Assembly: GCA_001661245.1 (NCBI GenBank) | Contig: KV454012.1 | Coordinates: 751,658 to 815,657, forward strand | DNA: 64,000 bases | Source: Pachysolen tannophilus NRRL Y-2460 | Lineage: Eukaryota; Ascomycota; Pichiomycetes; Alaninales; Pachysolenaceae | Direction: 5' to 3' | Part shown: positions 19,363 through 28,485 of the stretch, one piece after another | Layout: each line of letters opens with the position of its first letter | Numbering within the stretch: position 1 is the first letter of the stretch | The notes under the pieces: generated by a model | Databases searched by the model: none | Told to the model about the DNA's origin: nothing | Seen by the model: only the letters and a program-made list of their open reading frames with translations | Made by a program: the position numbers and the translations under genes

Positions 19363-19782
19363 TCATGCTTTTCTTTCTGTCTCAGCAGCAGCTTCAGCAG
19401 CTTCAACAGCTTCAGATGCATCGTTTTCATCAAACACTTGTATTTTCTTGTTCCCATTCGGCAGTTGAGTCTCATCATTTATGCGTCTCACCACAAGATT
19501 TTTGTTAAAATATTTAAATCCATTCATATTTTCAAAAGCTTCCTTTGCATCTTCAACAGTTTCATACTTGATTTCAATGCTTGATAAAAACTTGTCATTG
19601 TTCGGGTAAATGATATGTTTTATTGGTCCAAATGGTATAAAAATGCTGTATAAATCTGTTATCGTTGTTGATTCAGATATATTAGCTTTAAAATATACAT
19701 ACTGTTAGTTAAAACTGCAAATTCACACTATATATATATCTATATATATATACATACCAACACGTATAGTCGACGATTCCAT
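19363..19782 (-). CDS. Small single-RRM protein, one intron
   Basis: Exon 1 (19782-19758, 25 nt) and exon 2 (19685-19363) join in phase 1 to give 115 residues. The donor is GTATGT, the acceptor TTTTAAAG, and the branch site TAACTAAC lies about 18 nt before it. One RRM covers residues 4-77: STIRVANISE as RNP2, a degenerate RNP1 around LSSIEIKYE, and DAKEAFENMNGF. An acidic Ala/Glu tail follows. The IFIPFGPI stretch resembles the RRM of cyclophilin E/PPIE, but there is no cyclophilin domain. The aromatic residues normal in RNP1 are absent, so it may bind protein rather than RNA. I know no firm ortholog. The tiny first exon hides it from simple ORF calling. Confidence 0.78.
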
Positions 19783-20143
19783 ATCAATATCTTATCAATC
19801 TTTATTTACTCTTTAGTTCCTTGCCTTATGAAAACACAGGTTTATTGAAAAGTTCAATTCAAATTAATTATGTTTTACTTTATTTTTCTTTTATTTAAAT
19901 TTTTAGATAATTTTTTTTTTTCAATTTATCAAAGCAATACACCTTATATACTTGAAACGAAAACACTTAATCATAAAACGAAAAAAAAAAAAGAAAAAGA
20001 GAAAGAGAAAGGGAAAGGAAGGAAGACCCGAAATATAATCTGATATAGAAGAAAGTAATTAAAAAATTTTTTTTTTTAAATTATTGGAAGAAGAAGAAAA
20101 AAAAGAAAAGAAAGTTCATTATTCTTTTCTGAAATCAATCAAT
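19783..20143. other. Intergenic RRM gene-FMP42-like gene
   Basis: Both flanking genes run leftward. The stretch holds T-rich then purine-rich (GAAAGAGAAAGGGAAAGG) sequence and a poly-T at about 20067-20077. No gene is seen. Confidence 0.5.
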
Positions 20144-21706
20144 CTACGATCCTCCTAAACGTCTTAGTTGTTCTTTCTTCTGATTGTAAGCCAGTGCTTC
20201 AACTTTAACGAACCAAACTGTAATTCCACCAATAATTACTGTGATTCCAACTAATATGGCATTTAAAGGAATTGGATTCATTTTAAAAGTGGTATGTGTT
20301 TCTTTATCTAGGAAACTTTGTAAAAAATTGAATATTCCACTAAGACACATGATAGAACCGTAAATGGTACCAAATGTATCGAATCCGAAAACTTTAGCAC
20401 AATAATCTGATATTGAAGTATAGAAGAAAGGTCTATAAGCAACAAATATTAAGACATGAATAATTCCAGCAATCATAGAATTTGGAATTATACCCAATAT
20501 ACCAATAATTAATGAAAAAAGTAATAATCCACTTAATACAACAACTGTTGAACAATTATCCAAAAATAATCCAACAAATGGAATAGAAATAATTCCTCCT
20601 AAGGGTAATGCAAAATCAAAAATTTTATTTAACATTTCTGCTTTTTCAGATGAATGTAACAAATAAGTATATTGAGTATTAATAGTTGCAACAAAATAAT
20701 TTAATCTTAACATTTGAATGATTGCAAACAGACACATCAAGAAGAACCAATAAGTTCTAAACTGATATGATGCTGAAAATCCATGTAATATACCAAATAC
20801 ATTTCCTGGAGAAATTGTTTTTTCAACCAGTGTTTCAACTTCTTCAGCGTAAACTGTCTTCATTGCTTCACCTAAAGAATCTCTTCTATTTGATGTAATT
20901 CTCATCAGCAGTTCTTGTGATCCAGTTGGCAATAATGATGTATTTTCATCTAATATGGCTTGTTCGGCGTCATTAGTAACAGTTGGGGCATGTTCAGGAT
21001 CAACTGGAATCCCATAAGATTCATGAGGCATTATGAATAATTGAGCAAATGTGATAAATAATGGAACACATAAATAAATTTTGAAAAATTGTTGAATAGT
21101 TACAGAATTATCTAATTTGTTATATGCAATTTTATAAAGTAAAAAAATTGCAGATGAAGCATCAAATGCACCAGTTATAAAAGCTAATACTGAACCAGAT
21201 TTTTTAGGAAATGCATTTGATAATTGGAAAGATGAAATATAAGCAAATGGACCACCTAAAGCCATTGCACCATATCCAAATAAGTATGGATCAAAATTAT
21301 TTATCTTATCTGCATTGATGAAAATATAACATGATGCAAAAAGGAAAAAAGCACCAATAAATCCACAAACTCTTGGTCCAAATCTATCTAAAATTGAACC
21401 TATAACCAGAGCAGAGACATTGGTCAAAACTGCAGCAACTGTGAACATCATATTCAATTTTAAATCCCTTTCTGTACATAGTCTTGTCTTTGAATCTGCT
21501 TGGAAGTCATCTTCAATATTAAACATAGATTCAAATTGAACATCTTTATGTGAAGAGCAAAGAGAACTATAAACCCCTTCATTAACTAAAATTGGTTTTA
21601 AAGCAGCAAACCCAAAAATTGGACCTCCAGAAAGCAAACACCAAAATATAGCACAAGATATTTGTAAAAGCCTTTTACTCTTAGGAACCTGAAAATGGTA
21701 TATCAT
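20144..21706 (-). CDS. FMP42: Major-facilitator transporter, FMP42/SLC43-like
   Basis: The 520-residue protein has about 12 membrane segments in two sets of six. The first is ISCAIFWCLLSGGPIFGFAALKPIL. The loop after TM2 carries the MFS signature (GSILDRFGPRVCGF), and a hydrophilic middle loop spans about 220-300. The SGGPIFGFAALKPIL opening and an external CSSHKD/CTERD cysteine pair fit the Fmp42-type fungal branch near SLC43 amino-acid transporters. The substrate is unknown; Fmp42 was detected in mitochondrial or vacuolar fractions in S. cerevisiae. The name is a family-level call. Confidence 0.6.
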   Translation of the reverse strand: MIYHFQVPKSKRLLQISCAIFWCLLSGGPIFGFAALKPILVNEGVYSSLCSSHKDVQFESMFNIEDDFQADSKTRLCTERDLKLNMMFTVAAVLTNVSALVIGSILDRFGPRVCGFIGAFFLFASCYIFINADKINNFDPYLFGYGAMALGGPFAYISSFQLSNAFPKKSGSVLAFITGAFDASSAIFLLYKIAYNKLDNSVTIQQFFKIYLCVPLFITFAQLFIMPHESYGIPVDPEHAPTVTNDAEQAILDENTSLLPTGSQELLMRITSNRRDSLGEAMKTVYAEEVETLVEKTISPGNVFGILHGFSASYQFRTYWFFLMCLFAIIQMLRLNYFVATINTQYTYLLHSSEKAEMLNKIFDFALPLGGIISIPFVGLFLDNCSTVVVLSGLLLFSLIIGILGIIPNSMIAGIIHVLIFVAYRPFFYTSISDYCAKVFGFDTFGTIYGSIMCLSGIFNFLQSFLDKETHTTFKMNPIPLNAILVGITVIIGGITVWFVKVEALAYNQKKEQLRRLGGS

Positions 21707-22154
21707 GATGAAAGAAACTAGATATATATATATATATACACACGCACATATATATATATATATATATATATTTAAACAACAACAAGTTAATCTTCCTTTG
21801 AAGTGAAAATTTTTTTTTTTTGTAATTTGATAAAGAAAGGGGTCTCTTTTTTTTTTTTTTTTTTTTTTTCACTTCTACATCTTCTTCAATTTAGTTCAAA
21901 ATTAATTAATACCAATAATTTTATTACGTTGTAATTACACTAGTTAGCGGTAATATAGAATTAGATGATTTAGAAAGATGTCTCTTTCTTTCTCTCAATC
22001 TTTCTATTCAAATTTCTCTTTCTTTCCTGTAATATGCAAATCAAAATTTTTCATTCTTATCTTCGTGCAGTGCAGTACTAAATCTCGGTGCTTGCCGAAC
22101 GGTATTAATCATTAATAATACATTACATTAAAGCATACAATATTGCAAATAAAG

Positions 22155-22189
<35 letters not shown>

Positions 22190-22196
22190 AGTATGG
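21707..22196. other. Intergenic FMP42-like gene-ARL8-like gene
   Basis: It contains AT microsatellites (21722-21771; 22158-22187), a run of 21 or so T at 21848-21869, and a short less AT-rich patch (GTGCAGTGCAGTACTAAATCTCGGTGCTTGCCG) near 22062-22100. No gene is recognised. Confidence 0.5.
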
Positions 22197-23163
22197 TCAT
22201 CTACCTACGATCCAGTTGATGATATCTTTTAAATTATCTCCGTTTTTAACACTTGCTATGAAGATCCCGACGTCTCTATCTAATTCAGTGATTTCTTCTT
22301 CTTCTATATGCAGGATTTGATTATTATTATTATTATTATTATTATTGTTGGTATTATTTGGTTTGGTGACATTATTTTCATGTTCGATACTATTCAAAGT
22401 TTCATTATTCGTAGTATTAGTTGTTACAATTTCATTTTCTCTTCTTAAAGTTATTTTATCATTTGAAAATTCTATTCCTAAGAAATTTGCAAATAATTCA
22501 ATCTTATTAATAATTAAAGGACTATTACTATTATGTTTATTATTGGAATTAGTATTATTTTTATCCTTAATATGATCTTTAGTATTAGATTTTTCCTTTG
22601 CTTTATAATAATTTGTGTTATTATTATAATTGCATAAATTTTTAAAATCATCATCTGTTAATAAATCAATTTTGTTACCAATAATTAAAATTGGAGTACA
22701 AGAAATAGATGTTTCCAATATTACATTATGTAAAACTTTTTTAGATTCTTTTAAAGTTAACTGATCAGATAAATCAATTACATAAATTATTAAATCTCTT
22801 GAAAGGTAATACCTTTGCCAAATAGAAGATTGAAATCGGGTTTGTCCACTTAAATCATAACATTTTATAATTAAATTCTCAACACGGAAATAATCCAAAT
22901 CACAACCAACTGTTGGAATTGTATCTTCTTGAAAACTTTGACCGCTGAGAACTTTAACTAATGATGTCTTACCAGCATTATGTAAACCTAATATAGCAAG
23001 ATCCAACTATTAATAATTAAACTTTTGTGTTAGCATAAAAAAAAACAAAAAACAAAATTTTCTTCTCTTAAATTCTTAATTAATCTTATATACTTACTTC
23101 ATTAGAATAAAAAAAAGTAAGCAATGAAAGCCACAAATTCTTAAAGTACGATAATAAAGACAT
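22197..23163 (-). CDS. ARL8-like small GTPase with Asn-rich insert, one intron
   Basis: Exon 1 (23163-23098) codes MSLLSYFKNLWLSLLTFFYS plus two residues, an amphipathic N-terminal helix as in ARL8. Exon 2 (23006-22197) continues LDLAILGLHNAGKTS. The intron has donor GTAAGT, branch TGCTAAC and acceptor AATAG. The total is 291 residues, about 100 more than usual. Motifs are P-loop GLHNAGKTS, switch I IPTVG, G3 DLSGQ (family norm D-x-GGQ), and G4 NKID. A low-complexity, Asn-rich insert (about 160-255) precedes the last helix. ARL8 sits on lysosomes/vacuoles and guides their movement and fusion. It has no S. cerevisiae counterpart that I know. Confidence 0.8.
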
Positions 23164-23210
23164 CTGACTTATATTATAAGTTCAATCTATTATTCATCTC
23201 AATAGAACAA

Positions 23211-23250
<40 letters not shown>

Positions 23251-23996
23251 TGAACTAAGGTTTTTTTATTATTTAATAATAACCAAAAGGCGGAGAAATA
23301 AAATTTCTCCGTTTTGAATCCGCATTTCCTATTCGGAAACTCAAAAGGAAACGGAGAACTTTTTCCAATTTCAATTTCAATACAAAAAACTTCTCCGCGT
23401 TTTAAATGTTGGCTATGAAAATTGTTAAACCGAAACTTTTTAAGAAACGAGGTTAATCATGAGTTGATTGATTGATTTACTTTTTAATAATATATGTTTC
23501 AAAATATCAAATTTATTTTTTTTCTTTTTTTTAAAATATATATATATAATAAATATATATATATAGAAGTAATTTTAAAAATCTAGAAGTAGCAGCTAAT
23601 ATACAATTAAGGAAAGAATGTTCAAAAGAAAGTATCCTGAGGAAGAAAAAAAAAATACCCCAAGTAAAAATGAATGAGAAAAAAGAAAGAAAATAAAAAT
23701 AAAATAAAATAAAGTTTATAGTTTAGTAGTTTTGTTGAAAACTCGAGAACTAATAAATAATTCTCAGAAATGCAAAATTTTTTAAAAAGTTAAAAAAAAT
23801 AAAAATAATAATAATAATTGTGAACAATTCAACTTGGATTTTAAAAAAGTTGATGAAATGAGTTTTGAGTAATAAACGTTAACGTGAAAAGAAAAAAAGA
23901 AAAAAAGAAAAAAGAAAAAAAGTAAACGCGAAAGGAAAGTAAAGTAAAAGTTTAAATCTCTCGTTTTTCCTTAGTTAGTTTAAATTTTTTTTTTTT
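23164..23996. other. Intergenic ARL8-like gene-PIR gene
   Basis: It holds an (AT)n run (23213-23244) and a cluster of CGGAGAA/TTCTCCG elements (23291-23398), including one perfect palindrome. TTTCCTATTCGGAAA lies at 23325-23339, and A-rich sequence leads to the PIR 3' end. No gene is seen. Confidence 0.5.
23291..23311. promoter_or_regulatory. Palindrome with CGGAGAAAT / ATTTCTCCG arms
   Basis: Nine-base arms flank AAA. Further single copies CGGAGAA (23352-23358) and TTCTCCG (23391-23397) lie within 90 bp. CGG half-sites facing each other suit zinc-cluster (Zn2Cys6) factors. The group lies about 130-230 bp upstream of the ARL8-like start. The function is inferred. Confidence 0.45.
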
Positions 23997-24683
23997 TTAA
24001 CAGTCAATCAAAGCAACAATTTCCAAATGAATTGGACTACATTGACTTCCAATATCTTCATTGTATAAGTTGTAGAAATCGCCTGATAAACATTGGTAAA
24101 AAGTATCATTTGAACCAAGTGACAAGAGACCACTTTCTGTAATTGCCCAACCTGCAGCATAAATAGCACCTGCTTGTGGTGGAGGACCATCAAATTGGAA
24201 TTGATAATTTGCAACAATCGAACCAATTCTTCCCTTTGAATCTGTCAAGATCGAGGAACTTAAAAATAAAGCTAAAGTATCATCAGATAAGCATGCTTCT
24301 GAAGTAATTTCTATATTACTTGTTGAAGTTGAACTTGATGATGCAGATGTTGCAGTTTCAGTGGCAGATACAGTGGTAACTGCTGATGTGCCACTTGCTG
24401 TTGTTGCACCTTCAACATCTCTCTTACGTACAACTGCTGCGGATCCAGAAGCAGCTGCAGATGATCCTGATGAGGTTGAAATGGTTTGGATTGCAATACC
24501 AAAAGTTGAAGCATAATCAGTAACTGCACCATCAGAAGCTGAAGCTGATGGAGTCAAAGTCGTCCATGATTCTGATGCTGATGAAGTTGCAGCAGATGAA
24601 ACTGAAGAGGATGGAACGTAAGCTGCTAAAGCTTGAGTTGCCAATCCTAAAATTGCTAATGATTTTGCTAATCTGTATTGCAT
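23997..24683 (-). CDS. PIR-family cell-wall protein without PIR repeats
   Basis: The 228-residue secreted protein has a signal peptide (1-20), the PIR N-terminal block (TTLTPSAS ... [10 protein letters not shown], about 41-68), a Kex2 site KR at 87-88, a Ser/Thr/Ala stretch, and the PIR C-terminal domain. Its cysteines at 131, 198, 215 and 228 give exactly the family spacing C-66-C-16-C-12-C, with [20 protein letters not shown] and [11 protein letters not shown] conserved. The Q-I-x-D-G-Q repeat that normally forms the ester link to beta-1,3-glucan is absent. Relatives (Cis3, Hsp150) help cross-link and stabilise the wall. A high Ser/Ala content makes other frames appear open. Confidence 0.9.
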   Translation of the reverse strand: MQYRLAKSLAILGLATQALAAYVPSSSVSSAATSSASESWTTLTPSASASDGAVTDYASTFGIAIQTISTSSGSSAAASGSAAVVRKRDVEGATTASGTSAVTTVSATETATSASSSSTSTSNIEITSEACLSDDTLALFLSSSILTDSKGRIGSIVANYQFQFDGPPPQAGAIYAAGWAITESGLLSLGSNDTFYQCLSGDFYNLYNEDIGSQCSPIHLEIVALIDC

Positions 24684-26368
24684 TTTTATTGATGATAGAT
24701 GAAAAGAAAGAAAAAATATACTAAAATATATTTATATATATATATATATGTTTTAATATTTTTTTTATATTTATATTGATTTAATAAAATAAAAATTTTG
24801 TATATTATTTAGGAATCTTCAATCTTTTTATATTAAAATTTGGTGTTTTGCAATCCGAGATACCTAAAACTAGCAATGCAATTTTTTTTAAATATTGAGA
24901 AATTTGTTATAACTGGACTCAAATGATTATTTCGCTCTTTAGATCTTTTAAAAATAGTAACTTCAATAATATGGAGGGTTTTAACTTAAAAATAAAACGT
25001 TGATCGTAATAGTTGAAAAAAAAAAAAATTCAAACTTATTATTATTACTTTTGCACATCTTGCTTGAAATATTTGCTACTCAAAAAAAAAAAAAAAAAAA
25101 AGATGGCTTGTTATTAAGGGTCTCTTTAGTTTCTACTTTGACTTTAATAGGAAGGTAATAAATAAATTACGTAGTTACACATATGCAAATGAACTTTAAC
25201 TTAACCGAGCACTTCTTGGGCGAAAAAAAGCAGGAACTTTTCATTAAAGAAATGAAAAAAAATTAAAATAAAATTTCCTTTTTAAGTTAATTCAAAACAT
25301 TAGCAATTAAGTTTCCCTTTTAAGGAGGCTCAAAATTGTTTAAATTATTTAAAATAACCTTTCTTAAAGCATTATAAGCCGAGGTATTCTCTTAATTTTA
25401 TAATCTCATCTATTAATAGGTACAAGCAATAAAATTTTATTTGTATATTTAATTTGTTCCTAAAAAAAAAAAAAAAAAAAATAGTTCCAGTATAATCAAT
25501 TCCCCATCAATATCCGGCCAAGATTTGGTGATAAATCGTGAATCGTGAATTGTGAATCTTTAATACCGAAATAGGAAAAACTTTAAATTTCTTACAAGTG
25601 TATACGTACCAAACCTAAATAACACAAGCTAACTTCTTTTTCTTTTTTTTTTTGTTTAAAAAAGAAAAATCGTATTCAATCAAATTCGCCAATTTTCTTA
25701 TCCAATCATTAAATTGAAAACATATTTTTCTATTTAATTTTCTTTTTTTTTTTTTTGGTAATAAATATGCAATAAATGTACCTCCTAACATTCTGGAATT
25801 TCTCTGTTGCGCCAACTAAACTGACATTCCTGTAAGATCAAAAAGTAAGGTTCTGTAGATTGCTTTCTTGCAGCTCGAAGAGAAGATCTCGGGCGAAAAA
25901 ATTGAGAAGAAAAAAAAAAAAAAAAAAGACAATAAGGCTGTAAGCTTATGTTCGAGGGCGGTTTCAAGGGTTTTCTTCGGAAAACAAAACAAAAAAAATA
26001 AGAGAAGGTTTATTGCATAACTGGGGCTGCATATGGTATATGCAACTAGATGTTAATATTATAGAGAATGATTGTCTATTAGTGACAGATAGATTTATAT
26101 ATAGTATTAGACAACTATGGTAACTTAATTTTTGCTTCGCCAAAAAAGAATCATTTTGTATTAATTATATTGATGGTTGGTCGGTTGGTTGGTTTAAAAC
26201 ATACAAAATTTTGGTTAAGAAAGGAAGAGAAAAAAATAAAGTTCAATTAAAAATTTAATTTGAAGAAAAGAAAAAAAATGAGAGAAACATATATATAAAA
26301 AAAAACCTAAACATTATTACTACTAACTATGAAGGTTTTCTTTTTTCCTTTTTTCTTTTTCCATTCTT
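24684..26368. other. 1.7-kb intergenic region, PIR gene-STI1
   Basis: This is the largest gene-free stretch. It contains the PIR promoter (TATA-like run 24730-24750), several long A or T runs, a CCTTTTAAGG box (25316-25325), and the repeated phrase GTGAATCGTGAATTGTGAATC (about 25536-25556). Two overlapping short minus-strand frames (25615-25967) are mostly poly-Lys/poly-Phe from homopolymers and were not accepted. No RNA gene is recognised. Its size is typical of a heavily regulated cell-wall gene promoter. Confidence 0.5.
25316..25325. promoter_or_regulatory. CArG-type box CCTTTTAAGG
   Basis: It is an exact CC(A/T)6GG box about 630 bp upstream of the PIR gene start. It fits the Mcm1-type pattern repeated elsewhere in the window. 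Confidence 0.35.
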
Positions 26369-28156
26369 TTACAGAGTTCTAATAATACCAGCAGCCATTA
26401 AAGTAGTGATTTTTTTATAAACTTCAGGGTTTTTCATATGTTCTTGCAAAGCCGCTGGATTATCTCTTGCTTGCTGCAAGATACTATTCATTACCGGATC
26501 TTGCAATATAGCAACCACTTCCGGATCTTTACTTGCTCTTTCTAGAGTTTGTTCTGGAGATTCACCTTCAACTGCAGCGAATCTTTGGGATGATGCTTTA
26601 TGGAATAATTGATCAATTTCATGTGTTGAAGTATTATCATTTAATTCAATTGCTTTTGCTCTCAGTTGTGATAAAGTTTCCATTGATTGAGAAAATTCTT
26701 TAAGAGCCAATTGAGCAGTTGCTTTTCTAATATAAGCTCTAATGAAATTAGGATCAAGTTTAATTGCCTCATTACAATCTTTAATAGCTTCTGGGAATGA
26801 CATTAATTTTGCCAATGCAGCAGCTCTATTTGAATAACCTCTTGCATCTTTAGGAGCTCTTTTTATCATTTCAGTATATTGTTTAACAGCATTTGGCCAA
26901 TCTCCTTTGGAAAAAAATTCCTTACCTGATAATCTTGCTTCTTCTGCTTTTTCTGGATCAACATACAGTTCAGATTCTCTTGTTTTTAATAATTTTTCAG
27001 TTGATCTTAATTTATTCAAAGTTTCTGGTGTACGATGTTCTGTTAAAGATTTTTCAAAATAATGGATTGCCTTTGGTAAATCATCCATTTTTAAATAAGT
27101 ATTACCAATTCTTGCAAATGATTTGGCAACTAATTTATAATCAGCTCTCATATCTCTACCTGCTTCAACAGCTTGTTCACATGTTTTAATTGTTTGTTCA
27201 TAATCACCTTTTTCAAATTCAGCAGCAGCACGATTATTTAAATAAGTGATATCATTGTGAAGGTTCCAAGCTTTATCATATAATGCAATTGCTTCATCAA
27301 ATTGACGTTTCTTATATAAAGCATTGGCTTCTTGTTTAAGAGCATTTGCTTGCTTTACAGAATCATCATCTTCTTGGTTCTTACTAGAAGATGCATCTTT
27401 CATTTCAACATCAGCTGCCTTTGACTGCTGATGATCTTTCTTTTCTTCCCCTTTCAGTTCATGTTCATGCTCATGTTCATGTCCATGTTCGTGTTCGTGT
27501 TCGTGATCATGGTCATGGTCATGATCATGATCATGTTCATTTTTTTCTTCAGCGTTAGGATTCATACTTAAATCAACACCCAATAACGATGCCATAATTG
27601 TCATTAACCTTTGATCTTTCAAAAATTCACCAGCCATAGATTGAGGGTTTGCTTGTAATTGTTGAACTTTTGATACTAATTGTGGATCTTTCATCAATTC
27701 TGCAGTCTTTGGATTTTTCCTCAATTTTTCAATTAACATTGGATCAGAAAAAATTTGACCCATTCCTAAATCAGGTGGTTGTCTCTTTTGTTGTTCCAAC
27801 AAGTTCTTAATGGTATCCAAACCTTCCTTTGCCATCTTATTACCTGGCTCTAATTCTAAAGCCTTTTCATAAGATTTTAATGCATCTTCATAATGTCCTT
27901 TACCAAATTCAGCACCAGCTATTCTATTATAACCTTTTGCCCAAGATGGATTGATCTCCACACATTTCTCAGCATCTTTTAAAGCATCATCAAATTTCTT
28001 CAAAGATGCAAAACATGCAGACCTATTCGAATACAATACATGATTTGGTACTGTAGAAACTTCAATAGCTTTTGAAAATGATTCAACAGCTTTATCAAAT
28101 TGTTTGGCACTGAAATACAGATTACCTTCAGCCTTTAATTCTTCAACAGAAGACAT
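26369..28156 (-). CDS. STI1: Hsp90/Hsp70 co-chaperone Sti1 (HOP)
   Basis: The 595-residue protein has TPR1 (about 4-110), DP1 (about 130-195), TPR2A (about 265-375), TPR2B (about 400-520) and DP2 (about 535-590), the full HOP plan. It links Hsp70 and Hsp90 through EEVD tails. Between DP1 and TPR2A lies a run of 13 His alternating with Asp or Glu (residues 208-233), which I do not know from other Sti1 proteins. Its CTG codons at 28118, 26966 and 26663 stand where S. cerevisiae Sti1 has Ala, and another is the last codon before the stop. A heat-shock element lies about 170 nt upstream. Divergent with RKM4. Confidence 0.97.
   Translation of the reverse strand: MSSVEELKAEGNLYFSAKQFDKAVESFSKAIEVSTVPNHVLYSNRSACFASLKKFDDALKDAEKCVEINPSWAKGYNRIAGAEFGKGHYEDALKSYEKALELEPGNKMAKEGLDTIKNLLEQQKRQPPDLGMGQIFSDPMLIEKLRKNPKTAELMKDPQLVSKVQQLQANPQSMAGEFLKDQRLMTIMASLLGVDLSMNPNAEEKNEHDHDHDHDHDHEHEHEHGHEHEHEHELKGEEKKDHQQSKAADVEMKDASSSKNQEDDDSVKQANALKQEANALYKKRQFDEAIALYDKAWNLHNDITYLNNRAAAEFEKGDYEQTIKTCEQAVEAGRDMRADYKLVAKSFARIGNTYLKMDDLPKAIHYFEKSLTEHRTPETLNKLRSTEKLLKTRESELYVDPEKAEEARLSGKEFFSKGDWPNAVKQYTEMIKRAPKDARGYSNRAAALAKLMSFPEAIKDCNEAIKLDPNFIRAYIRKATAQLALKEFSQSMETLSQLRAKAIELNDNTSTHEIDQLFHKASSQRFAAVEGESPEQTLERASKDPEVVAILQDPVMNSILQQARDNPAALQEHMKNPEVYKKITTLMAAGIIRTL
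27458..27535 (-). repeat. In-frame His-Asp/His-Glu repeat in STI1
   Basis: Thirteen His-acidic dipeptides are coded by CATGAT/CATGAA-type hexanucleotide units. Both codons vary in the third base, which suggests the run is not brand new. It lies in the flexible linker between DP1 and TPR2A. Confidence 0.85.
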
Positions 28157-28485
28157 TTGAATTGAAAAAATTTAAACTATTAAACTTAGAGAGAAATCTC
28201 AATGAATTTCAATTAATCAAATCACACACCGATAATAAACAATTTTTACTAATCGTTCAACTAGTTTCCAATATAATTTATTATATTTATACCCATCATC
28301 TTCAAAACCTTTTTCAAATTTTTCTAGAAGAAACCAAAAATCAAAAAGTCAAAAAAGAAAAAATTGATTGATTCCCGCGCGCACGACCTTAAATTTTCCC
28401 TTTCAATTTTAGCGCCCAAAATTATTGCCAACGACGACGACGACAACAACAAAGAAGAAGCTCTTTAGATATTGGATCTAATCAT
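28157..28485. other. Divergent promoter, STI1 / RKM4
   Basis: It contains a heat-shock element (28322-28329), a CCCGCGCGCACGACC patch (28373-28387), and GACGACGACGACAACAACAA before RKM4. No gene is seen. Confidence 0.5.
28322..28329. promoter_or_regulatory. Heat-shock element upstream of STI1
   Basis: TTCTAGAA is the nTTCnnGAAn unit bound by Hsf1; the context TTTTTCTAGAAGAAA adds weak flanking half-units. It lies 166 nt before the STI1 start, and STI1 is a classical heat-induced gene. Confidence 0.6.

Noticed and set aside
24008-24532. Additional minus-strand frames inside the PIR gene
   Set aside because: Low-complexity Ser/Ala coding keeps other frames open; the cysteine pattern proves the main frame.
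25189-25266. 25-codon ATG-started frame (MNFNLTEHFLG...)
   Set aside because: Too short to separate from chance, with no leader or motif support.
25615-25967. Two overlapping minus-strand frames of 66 and 60 codons between the PIR gene and STI1
   Set aside because: Much of each is poly-Lys or poly-Phe coded by A/T homopolymers, neither has a domain, and they overlap in different frames.
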